Part shown: in pieces, positions 1 to 8,091 of the stretch
How the letters are laid out: each line of letters starts with the position of its first letter
How positions within the stretch are numbered: the stretch's first letter is position 1
Source: Pseudomonadota bacterium
GTDB taxonomy: Bacteria; Pseudomonadota; Alphaproteobacteria; Acetobacterales; Acetobacteraceae
Direction: 5' to 3'
Assembly: GCA_021846225.1 (NCBI GenBank)
Contig: JAJZCG010000022.1
Coordinates: 1-35,271, forward strand
DNA: 35,271 bases
Position numbers and translations under genes: made by a program
The notes under the pieces: model-generated
The model's input: the letters and a program-made list of their open reading frames with translations, nothing else
Database searches by the model: none
Told to the model about the DNA's origin: nothing

Positions 1-934
1 CCCGCGCCGCGGAAACCGCGCGCACCCGCTCATAATGCGGCGCCTCGGCCTTGAGCGCGCCCAGCAGCAAAATCGCCTCGGCCTCCGCGCGTTTCACCGC
101 CATATCCGCCATGCGGTGCGTGAGCGCCTGAAACGTGCCGATCGGCTTGCCGAACTGCACCCGCGTTTTGGCATATTCAACCGTCGCGCTCAGCAACACC
201 TTCATCGCCCCCACCGCATCGGCACATAGCGCAATGGCCGCGCGGTCGAGCGCCGCCTCCACATAGGGCAGAACGTCGCGCCTGGCACCCAAAAGTGCCG
301 AGGGCGGCACGCTCACATTGCGAAACTCCATATCCGCGAAATCCGCCCCATCCGCCCCTTGCCAGGCCCTGCGCGTCACGCCCGGCGCATCGGGGCCGAT
401 CATGAAAAGGCCAAACCCGCCCATCCCGTCCAGCCGCGCCAGCACCAGCAGCGTATCGGCCAGCCCGCCGCCACGCACGGCGGTTTTGGCGCCGTTGAGC
501 ACCCACGCCCCCTGGCTGTGCGCCGCACGCGTCGCAATTGCCTCCAGCGCGGCGCGGCGCGGCGTCTCGCCAACAGCCAAGGCGAGCAAATGCGTGCCGG
601 CCAGCACGGCCTCCAGCACCGCATGCTGCGCCGCGTCTCCCAGCCTGGCGATCAACTGCGCGCTGATGATGACGGGAATATAAGGCTCGGCAACCAGCGC
701 CGCGCCGAACTCCTCCAAGATCAGCACAACGTCTTCCATCTTGCCGCCTAAGCCGCCAACCGATTCGGGAAGTGCCAGGGCCAGCCAGCCCATTTCCGCA
801 AATCCCGCCCAGGCGCCCGGCGCAAAGCCCGGCCGCGCGTCCGGCGCTTCGCGAAACCTCGCGTATTGCCCGGCGAGAAACCGCCGCGCGCTTTCCTTCA
901 GCAGGAGTTGCTCTTGCGCGGGAAGAAGATCCAT
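1..934 (-). CDS. Acyl-CoA dehydrogenase, C-terminus outside window
   Basis: Reading the minus strand from the ATG at 934 gives an open frame to the window edge, about 311 residues. It begins MDLLPAQEQLLLKESARRFL, typical of the N-terminal helical domain of acyl-CoA dehydrogenases. A middle beta-domain follows (ALAVGET, WVLNGAKTAV), then the C-terminal motif YAKTRVQFGKPIGTFQALTH, which lines the FAD/acyl-CoA site. The family oxidises acyl-CoA thioesters at the alpha-beta bond, passing electrons to ETF. The last roughly 60 residues, with the final FAD-contact segment, are off the window. It lies 11 bp downstream of the ThuA-like gene and is probably cotranscribed with it. The divergent middle domain resembles the partner subunits of heteromeric steroid/cyclic-acid ACADs more than the straight-chain enzymes. 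The family is certain; the substrate is not. Confidence 0.9.
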   Translation of the reverse strand, partial: MDLLPAQEQLLLKESARRFLAGQYARFREAPDARPGFAPGAWAGFAEMGWLALALPESVGGLGGKMEDVVLILEEFGAALVAEPYIPVIISAQLIARLGDAAQHAVLEAVLAGTHLLALAVGETPRRAALEAIATRAAHSQGAWVLNGAKTAVRGGGLADTLLVLARLDGMGGFGLFMIGPDAPGVTRRAWQGADGADFADMEFRNVSVPPSALLGARRDVLPYVEAALDRAAIALCADAVGAMKVLLSATVEYAKTRVQFGKPIGTFQALTHRMADMAVKRAEAEAILLLGALKAEAPHYERVRAVSAAR

Positions 935-945
935 AGTCTTTCGCC

Positions 946-1683
946 TTACAGCTTGGCAGCCCAACGCAGGGCGCGACGGAGAATTTCGTAATAGGCCGGG
1001 GTGTTCCAGGCGCCGCGCTCGATATAGGGATACACCGCGATCAGCTCCGGCACATCGAACTTGCCGCGGCAATGGCCCAGCGTGCAGTACACGATCTCGC
1101 CGCCCGCATGCGCGCGATGATAGAGCACCGGATGATCCGCCTCCGGCCACTCGTTGCGCACGAACGGATCGGCATTGCCGCCGTAGCGCGTGGTCATCAA
1201 CACATGGTTGCCGGGGTGGCAATCAGCCAGATACAGCTCATCCTCGACCCAGAAATCCGCAATGCCGCGGCTCAGCTCATGGCCATCGTCGCAAACCCTT
1301 ACCTGGAATTTGCAAATCGGCGGATGCGCCTTGAACTGGCTGCCAAGCACTTCCATGAATTGCGGATGGGTGTCCGGCGCGTCGAACCGGCCATCCTCGC
1401 GCTGCACCAGAACCGAATTGGTGCCGTGCAGCGCCAGCCAGCGGCCACCCTTGCCCAGAAAGGTTTTCAGCGCCGCCAGGCCGCGCGGGCTTGGCTGCAC
1501 ATCGCATGTATAGCTCACCAGCACATCGGCGGCCTCGATGGCGCCATGATCCTCGTAATCATCGACCACCTGAACCCGCAGGCGTTCATGCTCAGCCATC
1601 AGTTTCAAAAGTTCGAGCCGGGCAAAATCAAAATCATGATACTTTCCGCCAGCGATGAGCAGCAATTTGATCGGCGTTTCCAC
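946..1683 (-). CDS. ThuA-like domain protein
   Basis: A 245-residue protein of the ThuA-like (class I glutamine-amidotransferase-like fold) family. It starts with a buried strand followed by GGKYHDF, has VLVSYTCD near residue 55 and a LALHGTNSV turn near residue 85, then WVEDELY and a late VVYCTLGH-like strand, the usual ThuA layout. The start is a GTG at 1683 preceded by a strong GGGAGGAGG site. Some relatives are linked to trehalose utilisation, but in catabolic clusters their biochemical role is unproven; a hydrolase or isomerase acting on a ring-derived intermediate is possible. It is the first gene of a minus-strand unit with the acyl-CoA dehydrogenase at 1-934, and is transcribed away from the reductase at 1822. 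Confidence 0.8.
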   Translation of the reverse strand: METPIKLLLIAGGKYHDFDFARLELLKLMAEHERLRVQVVDDYEDHGAIEAADVLVSYTCDVQPSPRGLAALKTFLGKGGRWLALHGTNSVLVQREDGRFDAPDTHPQFMEVLGSQFKAHPPICKFQVRVCDDGHELSRGIADFWVEDELYLADCHPGNHVLMTTRYGGNADPFVRNEWPEADHPVLYHRAHAGGEIVYCTLGHCRGKFDVPELIAVYPYIERGAWNTPAYYEILRRALRWAAKL

Positions 1684-1821
1684 GGCGGCGCCTCCTCCCG
1701 GAATTTTTTGACTTTATGACAGCTGCGCGAATGATATATAGTGATTGTTTTTTTGTATATATTAAAATCACGATTTTATATAATAACGCCGAATCATAAT
1801 AACACAGAGAGGACCCGCTCC
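1684..1821. promoter_or_regulatory. AT-rich divergent promoter region with palindrome
   Basis: This gap separates the divergent ThuA-like and reductase genes and is strikingly AT-rich for a GC-rich window. It holds a perfect inverted repeat TAAAATC-AC-GATTTTA at 1763-1778 and several TATA-like tracts. I read it as a shared promoter zone with a likely operator. The regulator is unknown. Confidence 0.5.
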
Positions 1822-2871
1822 ATGAAAACCCGCCGCATCGTGCTCGCCTCACGCCCCTCGGGCGTGCCGGTCGCCAGCAACTTCGAAATGGTGGAGCGCG
1901 AGATCGCCCCGCTGAAGGACGGCGAAGTGCTGACCGAAAACCTCGTGCTCGCCATCGACCCCGCCGTGCGCGGCATGCTCGATGAAAAAGAGGACAGCTA
2001 TCTTCCCGCCGTGCCGCTGGGCGGGCTGATCCCGGCCATGGTGCTCGGCCGGGTCGTCGAATCGCGCAATCCCGGCTTCAAGCCTGGCGACTATGCCCGC
2101 GGCTTCATCGGCTGGGAGGAGCACAGCATCATCCCCGCTGACAATTTCGCCACCGAGAACGTCCATGCCGACCCCACCATACCGCTGAGCGCCTATATGG
2201 GCGCGCTCGGCTGGTCGGGCATCACCGCCTATATCGGGCTCAAGCGCATCGGCGAGATGAAGGCGGACAACGTCGTCGTCGTCAGCGCCGCGGCCGGCGC
2301 GGTGGGCAGCGCCGCCGGCCAGATCGCGCGGCTGAGCGGCTGCCGCGCCGTCGGCATCACCAGCACGGACAAGGTGGCCGATGTCACCGGCCTGCTCGGC
2401 ATGCACGCCGCCGTTGACTACAAAACCGCCCCCGATCTCGCCGCCGCCATCCGCGAGGCCTGCGGCGGCAAAGGCGCCGATGTTTTCTTCGACAACGCCG
2501 GCGGCAAAATCCTGGACACCATGCTGCCGCTGATGGCGGCCTTCGGGCGCATCGTGGTCTGCGGCATGGTGGCCGATTACAACCAGGGCAAGGATGTCTA
2601 CGCCTTCCGTAATTTGTGGCAGGTGCTGGTCCACCGTGTCACCATGCGCGGCTTCCTGGCGTATGAGCATCTGGACATGCTGGCCGAAGCGGAATCAACG
2701 CTGGCCGGCTGGATCAAATCGGGCCAGCTCAAGGCCACCGAGAATGTCGCGACCGGGCTTGAGCGCGCGCCGGATGCCTTCATCCGCCTGATGTCGGGCC
2801 AGACCAAAGGCAAGACCATCGTGCGCCTGCGCGATGATGTCTCAACCCTGGCCGATCTCAAACTTTCCTGA
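1822..2871 (+). CDS. NADP-dependent MDR oxidoreductase (CurA/leukotriene B4 reductase type)
   Basis: A 349-residue medium-chain dehydrogenase/reductase without zinc. It starts MKTRRIVLASRPSGVPV, followed by a GroES-like domain with the family phrase LAIDPAVRGML and VVESRNPGFKPGD. The Rossmann domain begins VVVSAAAGAVGSAAGQIARL near residue 155, and SGCRAVGITST follows. The phrase FFDNAGGKILD is typical of the CurA/YncB-type double-bond reductases, which reduce alpha-beta unsaturated ketones with NADPH. The chosen ATG has AGAGAGGA upstream; a longer in-frame GTG start at 1741 would run through the AT-rich promoter and is rejected. It converges on the Rieske gene at 2906. It probably reduces or isomerises an enone in the pathway encoded here. 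Confidence 0.85.
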   Translation: MKTRRIVLASRPSGVPVASNFEMVEREIAPLKDGEVLTENLVLAIDPAVRGMLDEKEDSYLPAVPLGGLIPAMVLGRVVESRNPGFKPGDYARGFIGWEEHSIIPADNFATENVHADPTIPLSAYMGALGWSGITAYIGLKRIGEMKADNVVVVSAAAGAVGSAAGQIARLSGCRAVGITSTDKVADVTGLLGMHAAVDYKTAPDLAAAIREACGGKGADVFFDNAGGKILDTMLPLMAAFGRIVVCGMVADYNQGKDVYAFRNLWQVLVHRVTMRGFLAYEHLDMLAEAESTLAGWIKSGQLKATENVATGLERAPDAFIRLMSGQTKGKTIVRLRDDVSTLADLKLS

Positions 2872-2905
2872 GCGCCGGATGAAAAACGGCCAGAGCGTGA
2901 TAGCT

Positions 2906-3283
2906 TTAAAGGCGATCAGGCTCTGGCCGGGCAACCGGCAGATGCTCGGGCCCCGGCGCCTCATCGGGCACGGCAACCTCGATCCAGCCTTGCGCATCCT
3001 CGCGTAGTTCGAAGCGCATCAGCGGCTTGTAGTCCACCGCGCCCATGCAGCTGCCATCTTCGAGCTTGAAGCGCGCCCCATGCAACGGGCACATGATGGC
3101 GCCGCGCCGCACCCGCCCATCGGGCGCAAAGCTCGCGGCCTGATGCGTGCAGCGATTGATGAGGGCATGGAGCCTTCCCTCATCGCGCACCACCAGCACC
3201 GGCCAGCGGTTGACGACAAAAGCCTGCAACGATTTCTCCGCGATGGCGGCGGCCATGATAACCCGATGAAAACTGTGAGACAT
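2906..3283 (-). CDS. Small Rieske [2Fe-2S] ferredoxin
   Basis: A 125-residue single-domain Rieske protein. The cluster ligands are Cys45 and His47 (CTHQ) and Cys65 and His68 (CPLHGARF), spaced as in NirD/ferredoxin-type Rieske proteins. No oxygenase domain or transmembrane anchor is present. It would carry electrons to a Rieske oxygenase, so it could serve the alpha subunit at 8092, although the two genes are not adjacent. A longer in-frame start at 3379 adds 32 residues that do not look like a Rieske N-terminus; the ATG at 3283 fits family length. It is the third gene after the ACAD and EthD genes, with a 128-bp gap. No ferredoxin reductase is visible nearby. Confidence 0.8.
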   Translation of the reverse strand: MSHSFHRVIMAAAIAEKSLQAFVVNRWPVLVVRDEGRLHALINRCTHQAASFAPDGRVRRGAIMCPLHGARFKLEDGSCMGAVDYKPLMRFELREDAQGWIEVAVPDEAPGPEHLPVARPEPDRL

Positions 3284-3411
3284 TCTGCTCGTACACTCCG
3301 GCGTGACAGATCCTGGACAGATCACGTCTCTAAAGCAGTCTGCGATTGGATTGAACCCAAAGCTCCTGGCCAATCGCATAAAAACGGCGCGCCCTCAAAA
3401 ATGGGGAGCCC

Positions 3412-3774
3412 TCATCCTGCGGATAACGGCGCCAGCGCACTCTCTGTTTCTTCAACAGTGAAGACCCGCATCGCCCCGCGGTCAAACAGGCGGTCCTCAT
3501 CGGCCAGCACCCATTGCGCCACCGCTGGCGCGCTGAGCGCCGCGATGCAGCGGTCATGCGCGGCGCGGTCAGGGAAGCTGATCTCGGTGATCACGTCGAA
3601 ATCGGGTAGCTCCAAACCCGGGCCAACAGGCGCAACATACCGGCGGACATAGCGCAGCGCGTACCCGGCCAGCACCCGCTCGCCAACCAGCCGGTGGTGG
3701 GTCTCATAATAATCGCGGAACACTTCAGCCGTCATGCCCGCCCGGCGCTTGAGCAAAGTGATGCGCGTGAACAC
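3412..3774 (-). CDS. EthD-domain protein
   Basis: A 120-residue dimeric alpha-beta barrel protein of the EthD family. The N-terminus FTRITLLKRRAGMTAEVFRD, then HHRLVGE, is the family signature, and VITEISFPD is the second half of the ferredoxin-like fold. EthD proteins accompany many oxidative degradation clusters (first known from ether-degrading Rhodococcus); a few relatives are decarboxylases or cyclases, most are unassigned. The start is a GTG at 3774, only 4 bp after the stop of the acyl-CoA dehydrogenase, so the two are translationally linked. Confidence 0.8.
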   Translation of the reverse strand: MFTRITLLKRRAGMTAEVFRDYYETHHRLVGERVLAGYALRYVRRYVAPVGPGLELPDFDVITEISFPDRAAHDRCIAALSAPAVAQWVLADEDRLFDRGAMRVFTVEETESALAPLSAG

Positions 3775-3778
3775 GGGC

Positions 3779-4882
3779 TCAGGCCGCCTTTGTCAGTTGC
3801 ACATAATGGCGCAGGTCCCACTCGGAATCTCCCAGCAGCGAGGCGAGCAGCAGCGTGCGCTTGAAGGCCTGGCCCACCATCAGCTCCTCGGTCGTGCCGA
3901 TGCCGCCATGGAGCTGCACCGCCTCCTCGGCGATATTGCGGGCGAACCCGCTGATCAGGGCCTTCGCGCCGATGATCGCGCGATGCGCCTCGGCCGTGCC
4001 CGGCGTCTGGGCGGCGGCGCGGTAGAGCTGCGAGCGGCTGAGTTCAAGCAGCACATAACCATCGGCCAGGCGGTGCTGCACGGCCTGAAACTGGCCGACC
4101 GGCTGGCCGAACTGCTGGCGCGTCTTCACATAGTCCAGCGTCGCCTCGAACATATGGGTCATCAACCCCACCAGCTCGGCACAGATCGCAAGCCGCGCCT
4201 GGTCCAGCACCTCCTCGAAACATGCCGCCGCGCCGGGCATGTATTGCGCCGGGGTATCCTGAAAGGTGATGTCGCTGGCAACCGCGCCATCAACCAGCCG
4301 GTAGTCCGTGCGCGTCACCCCGGCGGCGGGCACCTCCACCCGGTAGAGCCCGCTCACCCCCGCCTCATCGCAGGCGCTCACCAGCAGAACATCGGCGAAC
4401 CCGCCGCCGATCACGCAAATCTTCTGGCCGTTGAGCCGCACCGCGCCGCGCGGCCCCGCCGCGCGCGTTTGCGGCCGCGCCGGCAAAAACCGGCCCGCGC
4501 GCTCCAGATGCGCCAGCGCCGGCAGGCACTCACCGGCAATAATCCGCGGCAGCAGCTCCGCCTTCATCGCCTCGGACCCGCCACGTTCGATCAACGAAGC
4601 GGCGATGAGAACAACAGGCAGAAACGGCTCCACGGCCACACCCTTGCCCAGCGCCTCGGCAACGGTGATCAGCTCAACCGCTCCCCCGCCGGCCCCGCCG
4701 TTCGCCTCCGAAAACGGCAAGGCCAGCAGGCCCGTCCCGGCCAGAATCCGCCAGTTTTCCGGCAAATAGCCCCGCGGTTCGGCAATATAGCCCAACCGGC
4801 GGATCGGATCGTAATGCGCGGCCACAAACCGCTCCACCAAATCCCGCAGCATCATCTGTTCTTGGTTCAGATCGAAGTTCAC
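3779..4882 (-). CDS. Acyl-CoA dehydrogenase
   Basis: A 367-residue acyl-CoA dehydrogenase, slightly short for the family. It contains the N-terminal helices (NFDLNQEQMMLRDLVERFV), the beta-domain, YVKTRQQFGQPVGQFQAVQH and the C-terminal AVQLHGGIGTTEE motif that contacts FAD. I place the start at a GTG (4882) because GGGGAG sits 8 nt upstream; an ATG at 4909 in frame lacks such a site. The usual catalytic Glu positions cannot be assigned without alignment. It is first in a minus-strand unit with EthD and the Rieske ferredoxin, and divergent from the LuxR-type gene with a lux-box-like palindrome between. It may pair with the similar partial ACAD at 1-934 or the one at 6050 as a heteromer. Confidence 0.88.
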   Translation of the reverse strand: MNFDLNQEQMMLRDLVERFVAAHYDPIRRLGYIAEPRGYLPENWRILAGTGLLALPFSEANGGAGGGAVELITVAEALGKGVAVEPFLPVVLIAASLIERGGSEAMKAELLPRIIAGECLPALAHLERAGRFLPARPQTRAAGPRGAVRLNGQKICVIGGGFADVLLVSACDEAGVSGLYRVEVPAAGVTRTDYRLVDGAVASDITFQDTPAQYMPGAAACFEEVLDQARLAICAELVGLMTHMFEATLDYVKTRQQFGQPVGQFQAVQHRLADGYVLLELSRSQLYRAAAQTPGTAEAHRAIIGAKALISGFARNIAEEAVQLHGGIGTTEELMVGQAFKRTLLLASLLGDSEWDLRHYVQLTKAA

Positions 4883-4984
4883 GCTGGTGTCTCCCCTAAC
4901 GTTTCCCAATCCGGCAGCCGCCGTTTGAGGGCCCTTTTGTCCGCGACGTTAGGCTAAATCTGGCCCGGTCAGCTTGCCATTCCT

Positions 4985-5004
4985 ACCTGCCACTAGTTAT
5001 AGGT
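4985..5004. promoter_or_regulatory. lux-box-like 20-bp element
   Basis: A 20-bp partly symmetric site, ACCT-N12-AGGT, with a perfect ACTAGT palindrome at its exact centre; 14 of 20 positions are symmetric. The size and the ACCT/AGGT ends match the general shape of LuxR-family operators. It is 45 bp upstream of the LuxR-type gene and about 100 bp upstream of the divergent acyl-CoA dehydrogenase gene. Binding is inferred only. Confidence 0.4.
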
Positions 5005-5049
5005 TTTGAACGCTTGTCTAAGTAAGTTGGGGAGGATAGCGTAATCACC

Positions 5050-5907
5050 ATGGAGCGAACGCGCGAACCCGTGTCCGCCGGTACGGACCACATCAGCCCG
5101 GCCGATCCGCTGCCATTCGGGCGGCGCGGCATTGATATATCATCGCTCCAGGACATCCGCCCCGCCGCGGAGGCGCTGCGCGACATGGCGCGGGATCTGA
5201 GCAATTTCCGGGTCGCCGTCAGCGCCAACATCGCCTCCAAACTGCCGGTGACTGACGCGCAGGGCAACGCCCTGGCCCAAAGCGTGTTCGGCTGGCCCAG
5301 CTCCAAGGACCAATGGTGGAAAAAACCGCTGCTGGCCCTCAGCTCGCCCCTCATCTTCGTCTGCCGCTATGAGAGCGAACCCTTCTGGGCCAATGCGCGC
5401 GCCATCCACACGCGCGCGCCCAATCCGCTGCTCAGCCAGATTGATTTGTCGCATTTCCGGGAGTCGGTGAACGCCGAATCCTTCATCGTGGTGCCCGTGC
5501 ATCTGCCCTTTGGCCAGATCGGCGCCATCAGCTATTCGCCCATTGAGCCTGGACGCGAAGATCTCTCGCGGGAATTCGCGCTCTATGCCGATATTCTGGA
5601 ATATCACGGCCGGCGCTTCATCAACGGCTATTCGCGGGTCACCAGTCAGCGCCCATGGATCGCGCGCAACTGCCGTCTCTCCAAGCGCGAGGTGGAATGC
5701 CTGCGCTGGGCCGCCCTGGGCAAGACCGACGCGGAAATCGCCACGATTCTGGGCCGCAGCTGCGCCACGGTGCGCTTTCACATCCATAACGCCGCAACCA
5801 AGCTGGAAGCCGTGAACCGCAGCCAGACCGTCTTCAAGGCAACGCAGCTTGGCTATCTGGGCAGCGTCGCGGCCATATCCTCAACACCGGCGCAGCCGCA
5901 CGGCTGA
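5050..5907 (+). CDS. LuxR-family transcriptional regulator
   Basis: A 285-residue regulator. The C-terminal LuxR/GerE helix-turn-helix is clear: LSKREVECLRWAALGKTDAE, then IATILGRSCATVRFHIHNA and KLEAVNRSQ, near residues 215-275. The N-terminal part (about residues 40-190) has the size and the aromatic/Gly pattern (WWKKP, FW, FGQIGAISYS) of an autoinducer-binding-type domain. No luxI synthase occurs in the window, so it would be a solo regulator answering to an outside signal or to a pathway metabolite. It is divergent from the ACAD-EthD-Rieske unit and probably controls it through the site at 4985. A GGGGAGG lies about 14 nt upstream, farther than usual. Confidence 0.85.
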   Translation: MERTREPVSAGTDHISPADPLPFGRRGIDISSLQDIRPAAEALRDMARDLSNFRVAVSANIASKLPVTDAQGNALAQSVFGWPSSKDQWWKKPLLALSSPLIFVCRYESEPFWANARAIHTRAPNPLLSQIDLSHFRESVNAESFIVVPVHLPFGQIGAISYSPIEPGREDLSREFALYADILEYHGRRFINGYSRVTSQRPWIARNCRLSKREVECLRWAALGKTDAEIATILGRSCATVRFHIHNAATKLEAVNRSQTVFKATQLGYLGSVAAISSTPAQPHG

Positions 5908-6049
5908 GCGGCGGTTGCGCGGCGGCGCGGGCGACCCGGTTTAACAACCTAGCGAAATTCACAGAAGCCAGCGCGGCGCAGGGCTTGCATAATCGGGCCC
6001 GGCGCGCGCGCACGGGCAATCATTTCGCTATGACAGGAATTTGAGGAAA

Positions 6050-7258
6050 ATGGATCTGCAGTTCACGCATGAGGAAGAAGCCTTCCAGCAGAGCGTGCGG
6101 GCGTTTCTGGCAACGCATCTGGCGCCGCATCTGCGCGCGGGCGCGGCGGCAACGCCCGGCGTGTTCGTGGAGCCTGACATCGGGGGCGAATGGCAGCGCA
6201 TCCTTCATCAAAAAGGCTGGCTTGCCTCCAGCTGGCCGGCTGATTGCGGCGGCACGGGATGGACGCCGGTGCAGCGCTATATCTTCGAGAAGGAATGCGC
6301 CCTGGCCGGCGCGCCAAGCCTGCCGCTGCTCAGCCTCAAGCTGCTGGGGCCGGTGATCTGCCGCTTTGGCACCCCCAGGCAGAAGGCGGAGATTCTGCCC
6401 CGCATCCTCGACGGCAGCGACTACTGGTGCCAGGGCTTCTCGGAGCCGGGCGCGGGGTCGGATCTCGCCAGCCTTAAAACCCGGGCGGAGCGGCGCGGCG
6501 ATGTCTACATCATCAACGGCCGCAAATTATGGACCACCCACGCCCACCACGCGAACAAAATCTTCTGTCTGGTCCGCACCGATTCCCAGGCCAAGCCCCA
6601 GAAGGGCATCAGCTTCCTGCTGGTGGACATGAACCAGCCCGGCATCGAGGTCCGCCCGATCAGGGGTCTGGCCGGCGACCATGAGGTGAACGAGGTGTTT
6701 CTCGACGATGTGGCGGCCCCGGTTGAAAATCTGGTCGGCGCGGAGGGCATGGGCTGGACCATCGCCAAATTCCTCCTGGAGAATGAGCGCGGCGGCGCCT
6801 GCTACGCGCCCAAGCTGCTCTCGGGCATCCAGAAGCTGCGCCTCTGCGCCGCCCGGGAGCCCAATGGCGAGGGCGCCACCATGGCCGATGACCCCGCCTT
6901 CATGGCCGATCTCGCCCGGCTGGAGCTGAGCGCGCAAGCCCTGGAAATGACCGAGCTGCGCGTCCTGGCCGATCTGGCGCAGGGCCGCCCGCCCGGTCCG
7001 CAAACCTCGCTCGCCAAGCTCACCGCCGCGGGCCTGCGCCAGCAGATCGACGCGCTGGCCGCCCGGCTCTACGGCTATGGCGGGCTGGCGCTGGAGCGTC
7101 AGCGCCCGCTGTATGGCGAAAACGCCCCCGCCCCGCTGTACCACAAAGCCGCCCAGCTTGCCGCCCCGCGCTATCTCAACAGCCTCGCCTGGAGCATTTT
7201 CGGCGGCACCAACGAGATCCAGCGCACAATCATCGCCAAAACCGTGCTCGGCCTGTAA
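6050..7258 (+). CDS. Acyl-CoA dehydrogenase
   Basis: A 402-residue acyl-CoA dehydrogenase of full family length. Visible elements are FTHEEEAFQQSVRAFLATHL, the FAD-binding CQGFSEPGAGSDLASLKTRA segment, the beta-domain phrase INGRKLWTTHAHHANKIFCL, GWTIAKFLLENERGG, and the C-terminal FGGTNEIQRTIIAK that closes the active site. The enzyme would dehydrogenate a CoA thioester and reduce ETF. The ATG at 6050 follows TTGAGGAAA; a TTG 9 bp earlier is unlikely. Upstream is the LuxR gene on the same strand, downstream the convergent TetR gene 9 bp away. Motif content is nearer the long-chain/steroid side-chain type (FadE-like with SEPGAGSD) than the two shorter paralogs here. Confidence 0.92.
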   Translation: MDLQFTHEEEAFQQSVRAFLATHLAPHLRAGAAATPGVFVEPDIGGEWQRILHQKGWLASSWPADCGGTGWTPVQRYIFEKECALAGAPSLPLLSLKLLGPVICRFGTPRQKAEILPRILDGSDYWCQGFSEPGAGSDLASLKTRAERRGDVYIINGRKLWTTHAHHANKIFCLVRTDSQAKPQKGISFLLVDMNQPGIEVRPIRGLAGDHEVNEVFLDDVAAPVENLVGAEGMGWTIAKFLLENERGGACYAPKLLSGIQKLRLCAAREPNGEGATMADDPAFMADLARLELSAQALEMTELRVLADLAQGRPPGPQTSLAKLTAAGLRQQIDALAARLYGYGGLALERQRPLYGENAPAPLYHKAAQLAAPRYLNSLAWSIFGGTNEIQRTIIAKTVLGL

Positions 7259-7267
7259 CCGCCCCGC

Positions 7268-7981
7268 TCAGTCGCGGGCGCCAAAGCCCCGAAATCCCGC
7301 GCTGAAGAACGGAACCAGGCGCTCAACCATGGCGGTGAAATCGTCCGATCTCAGCGCCCCGCCCGACTGGCGGTCCAGCATGCCGCTCTCCACGAGAATA
7401 TGCGTAATCGCCGCCTGATAGAAAAAGAACCCCCATTGCACATCCAGCGGGGCCATTTCCGGATGAATGGCCGCCAGCGCCTGCACGAAGGCCAGAATCA
7501 GGCTGTCGTAATGCTGCCTGAAGGGCGAGACGTAATCCTCCTCCTGCGGGTGGTTGGCCACGAAGGCCAGCAGCCGGATGTAATTCTTCCACCCCGGGCC
7601 GCCATGCGCCAGCCGCTGCGCAATCGGGCGGATCAGCGCGCCGATGATCGCCTCGCGCCGCACGCGGGCGCGGCCGCGCACCTGCATCGCCCCGGCCAGC
7701 GCCTGCGCGATGCCATCCGCATGCTCGCCCGCCCGCCGCTCGATGACCGCGCTGAACAAATTTTCCTTGGACCCGAAATGATAATGCGACAGCGCAAGCG
7801 GCACCCCGGCCTCGGCCGCGATATCGCGCAGGCTCACGCCATAAAAGCCACGGCGGGCAAACAGCGCCTCGGCGGAATCCAAAATGCGCGCGGCCGTTTC
7901 CGGCGCCCGGCGGCGGTCAACCTTGGGCGCCGCCGCATCCACCTCACCTGACATTTTTAATAGGTTGCCCCTCATTTGCAT
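7268..7981 (-). CDS. TetR-family transcriptional regulator
   Basis: A 237-residue TetR/AcrR repressor. The N-terminal HTH reads AARILDSAEALFARRGFYGV, then SLRDIAAEAGVPLALSHYHF and GSKENLF, typical of the family. The C-terminal ligand-binding part is helical, with HGGPGWKNYIRLLAFV like the TetR_C domain of FadR/PsrA-type proteins. The start is uncertain: ATGs at 7981, 7975 and 7954 are all in frame, and none has an ideal ribosome site. It is divergent from the Rieske oxygenase operon and most likely represses it from the shared promoter; the ligand could be a CoA thioester or the pathway substrate. Confidence 0.88.
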   Translation of the reverse strand: MQMRGNLLKMSGEVDAAAPKVDRRRAPETAARILDSAEALFARRGFYGVSLRDIAAEAGVPLALSHYHFGSKENLFSAVIERRAGEHADGIAQALAGAMQVRGRARVRREAIIGALIRPIAQRLAHGGPGWKNYIRLLAFVANHPQEEDYVSPFRQHYDSLILAFVQALAAIHPEMAPLDVQWGFFFYQAAITHILVESGMLDRQSGGALRSDDFTAMVERLVPFFSAGFRGFGARD

Positions 7982-7995
7982 GCCTTGCTTCAGGT

Positions 7996-8018
7996 AGATC
8001 TTGACAATTCACAGATCT
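7996..8018. promoter_or_regulatory. Candidate TetR operator over a -35 box
   Basis: Two AGATCT hexamers (7996-8001 and 8013-8018) form a perfect inverted pair separated by 11 nt. A TTGACA hexamer (8001-8006) lies between them, facing the Rieske oxygenase gene. A short ACTG-TTTAGT-CAGT repeat follows at about 8025-8038. The layout in the TetR/oxygenase divergent gap suits a repressor site; no good -10 hexamer is evident. Confidence 0.4.
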
Positions 8019-8091
8019 GACGCAACTGTTTAGTCAGTCGTTCAATAAAAAACAATCAAGAGATTCATAAAAGAACCACGGGAGGGTTACG

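Noticed and set aside
1741-1821. GTG start 27 codons before the CurA-type reductase
   Set aside because: The extra residues come from AT-rich promoter DNA, while the ATG at 1822 has a good ribosome site and family-like N-terminus.
3734-4957. 407-residue open frame on the plus strand
   Set aside because: It is antisense to the acyl-CoA dehydrogenase and EthD genes, is rich in Arg, His and Gln, and shows no motif. High GC content keeps such frames open.
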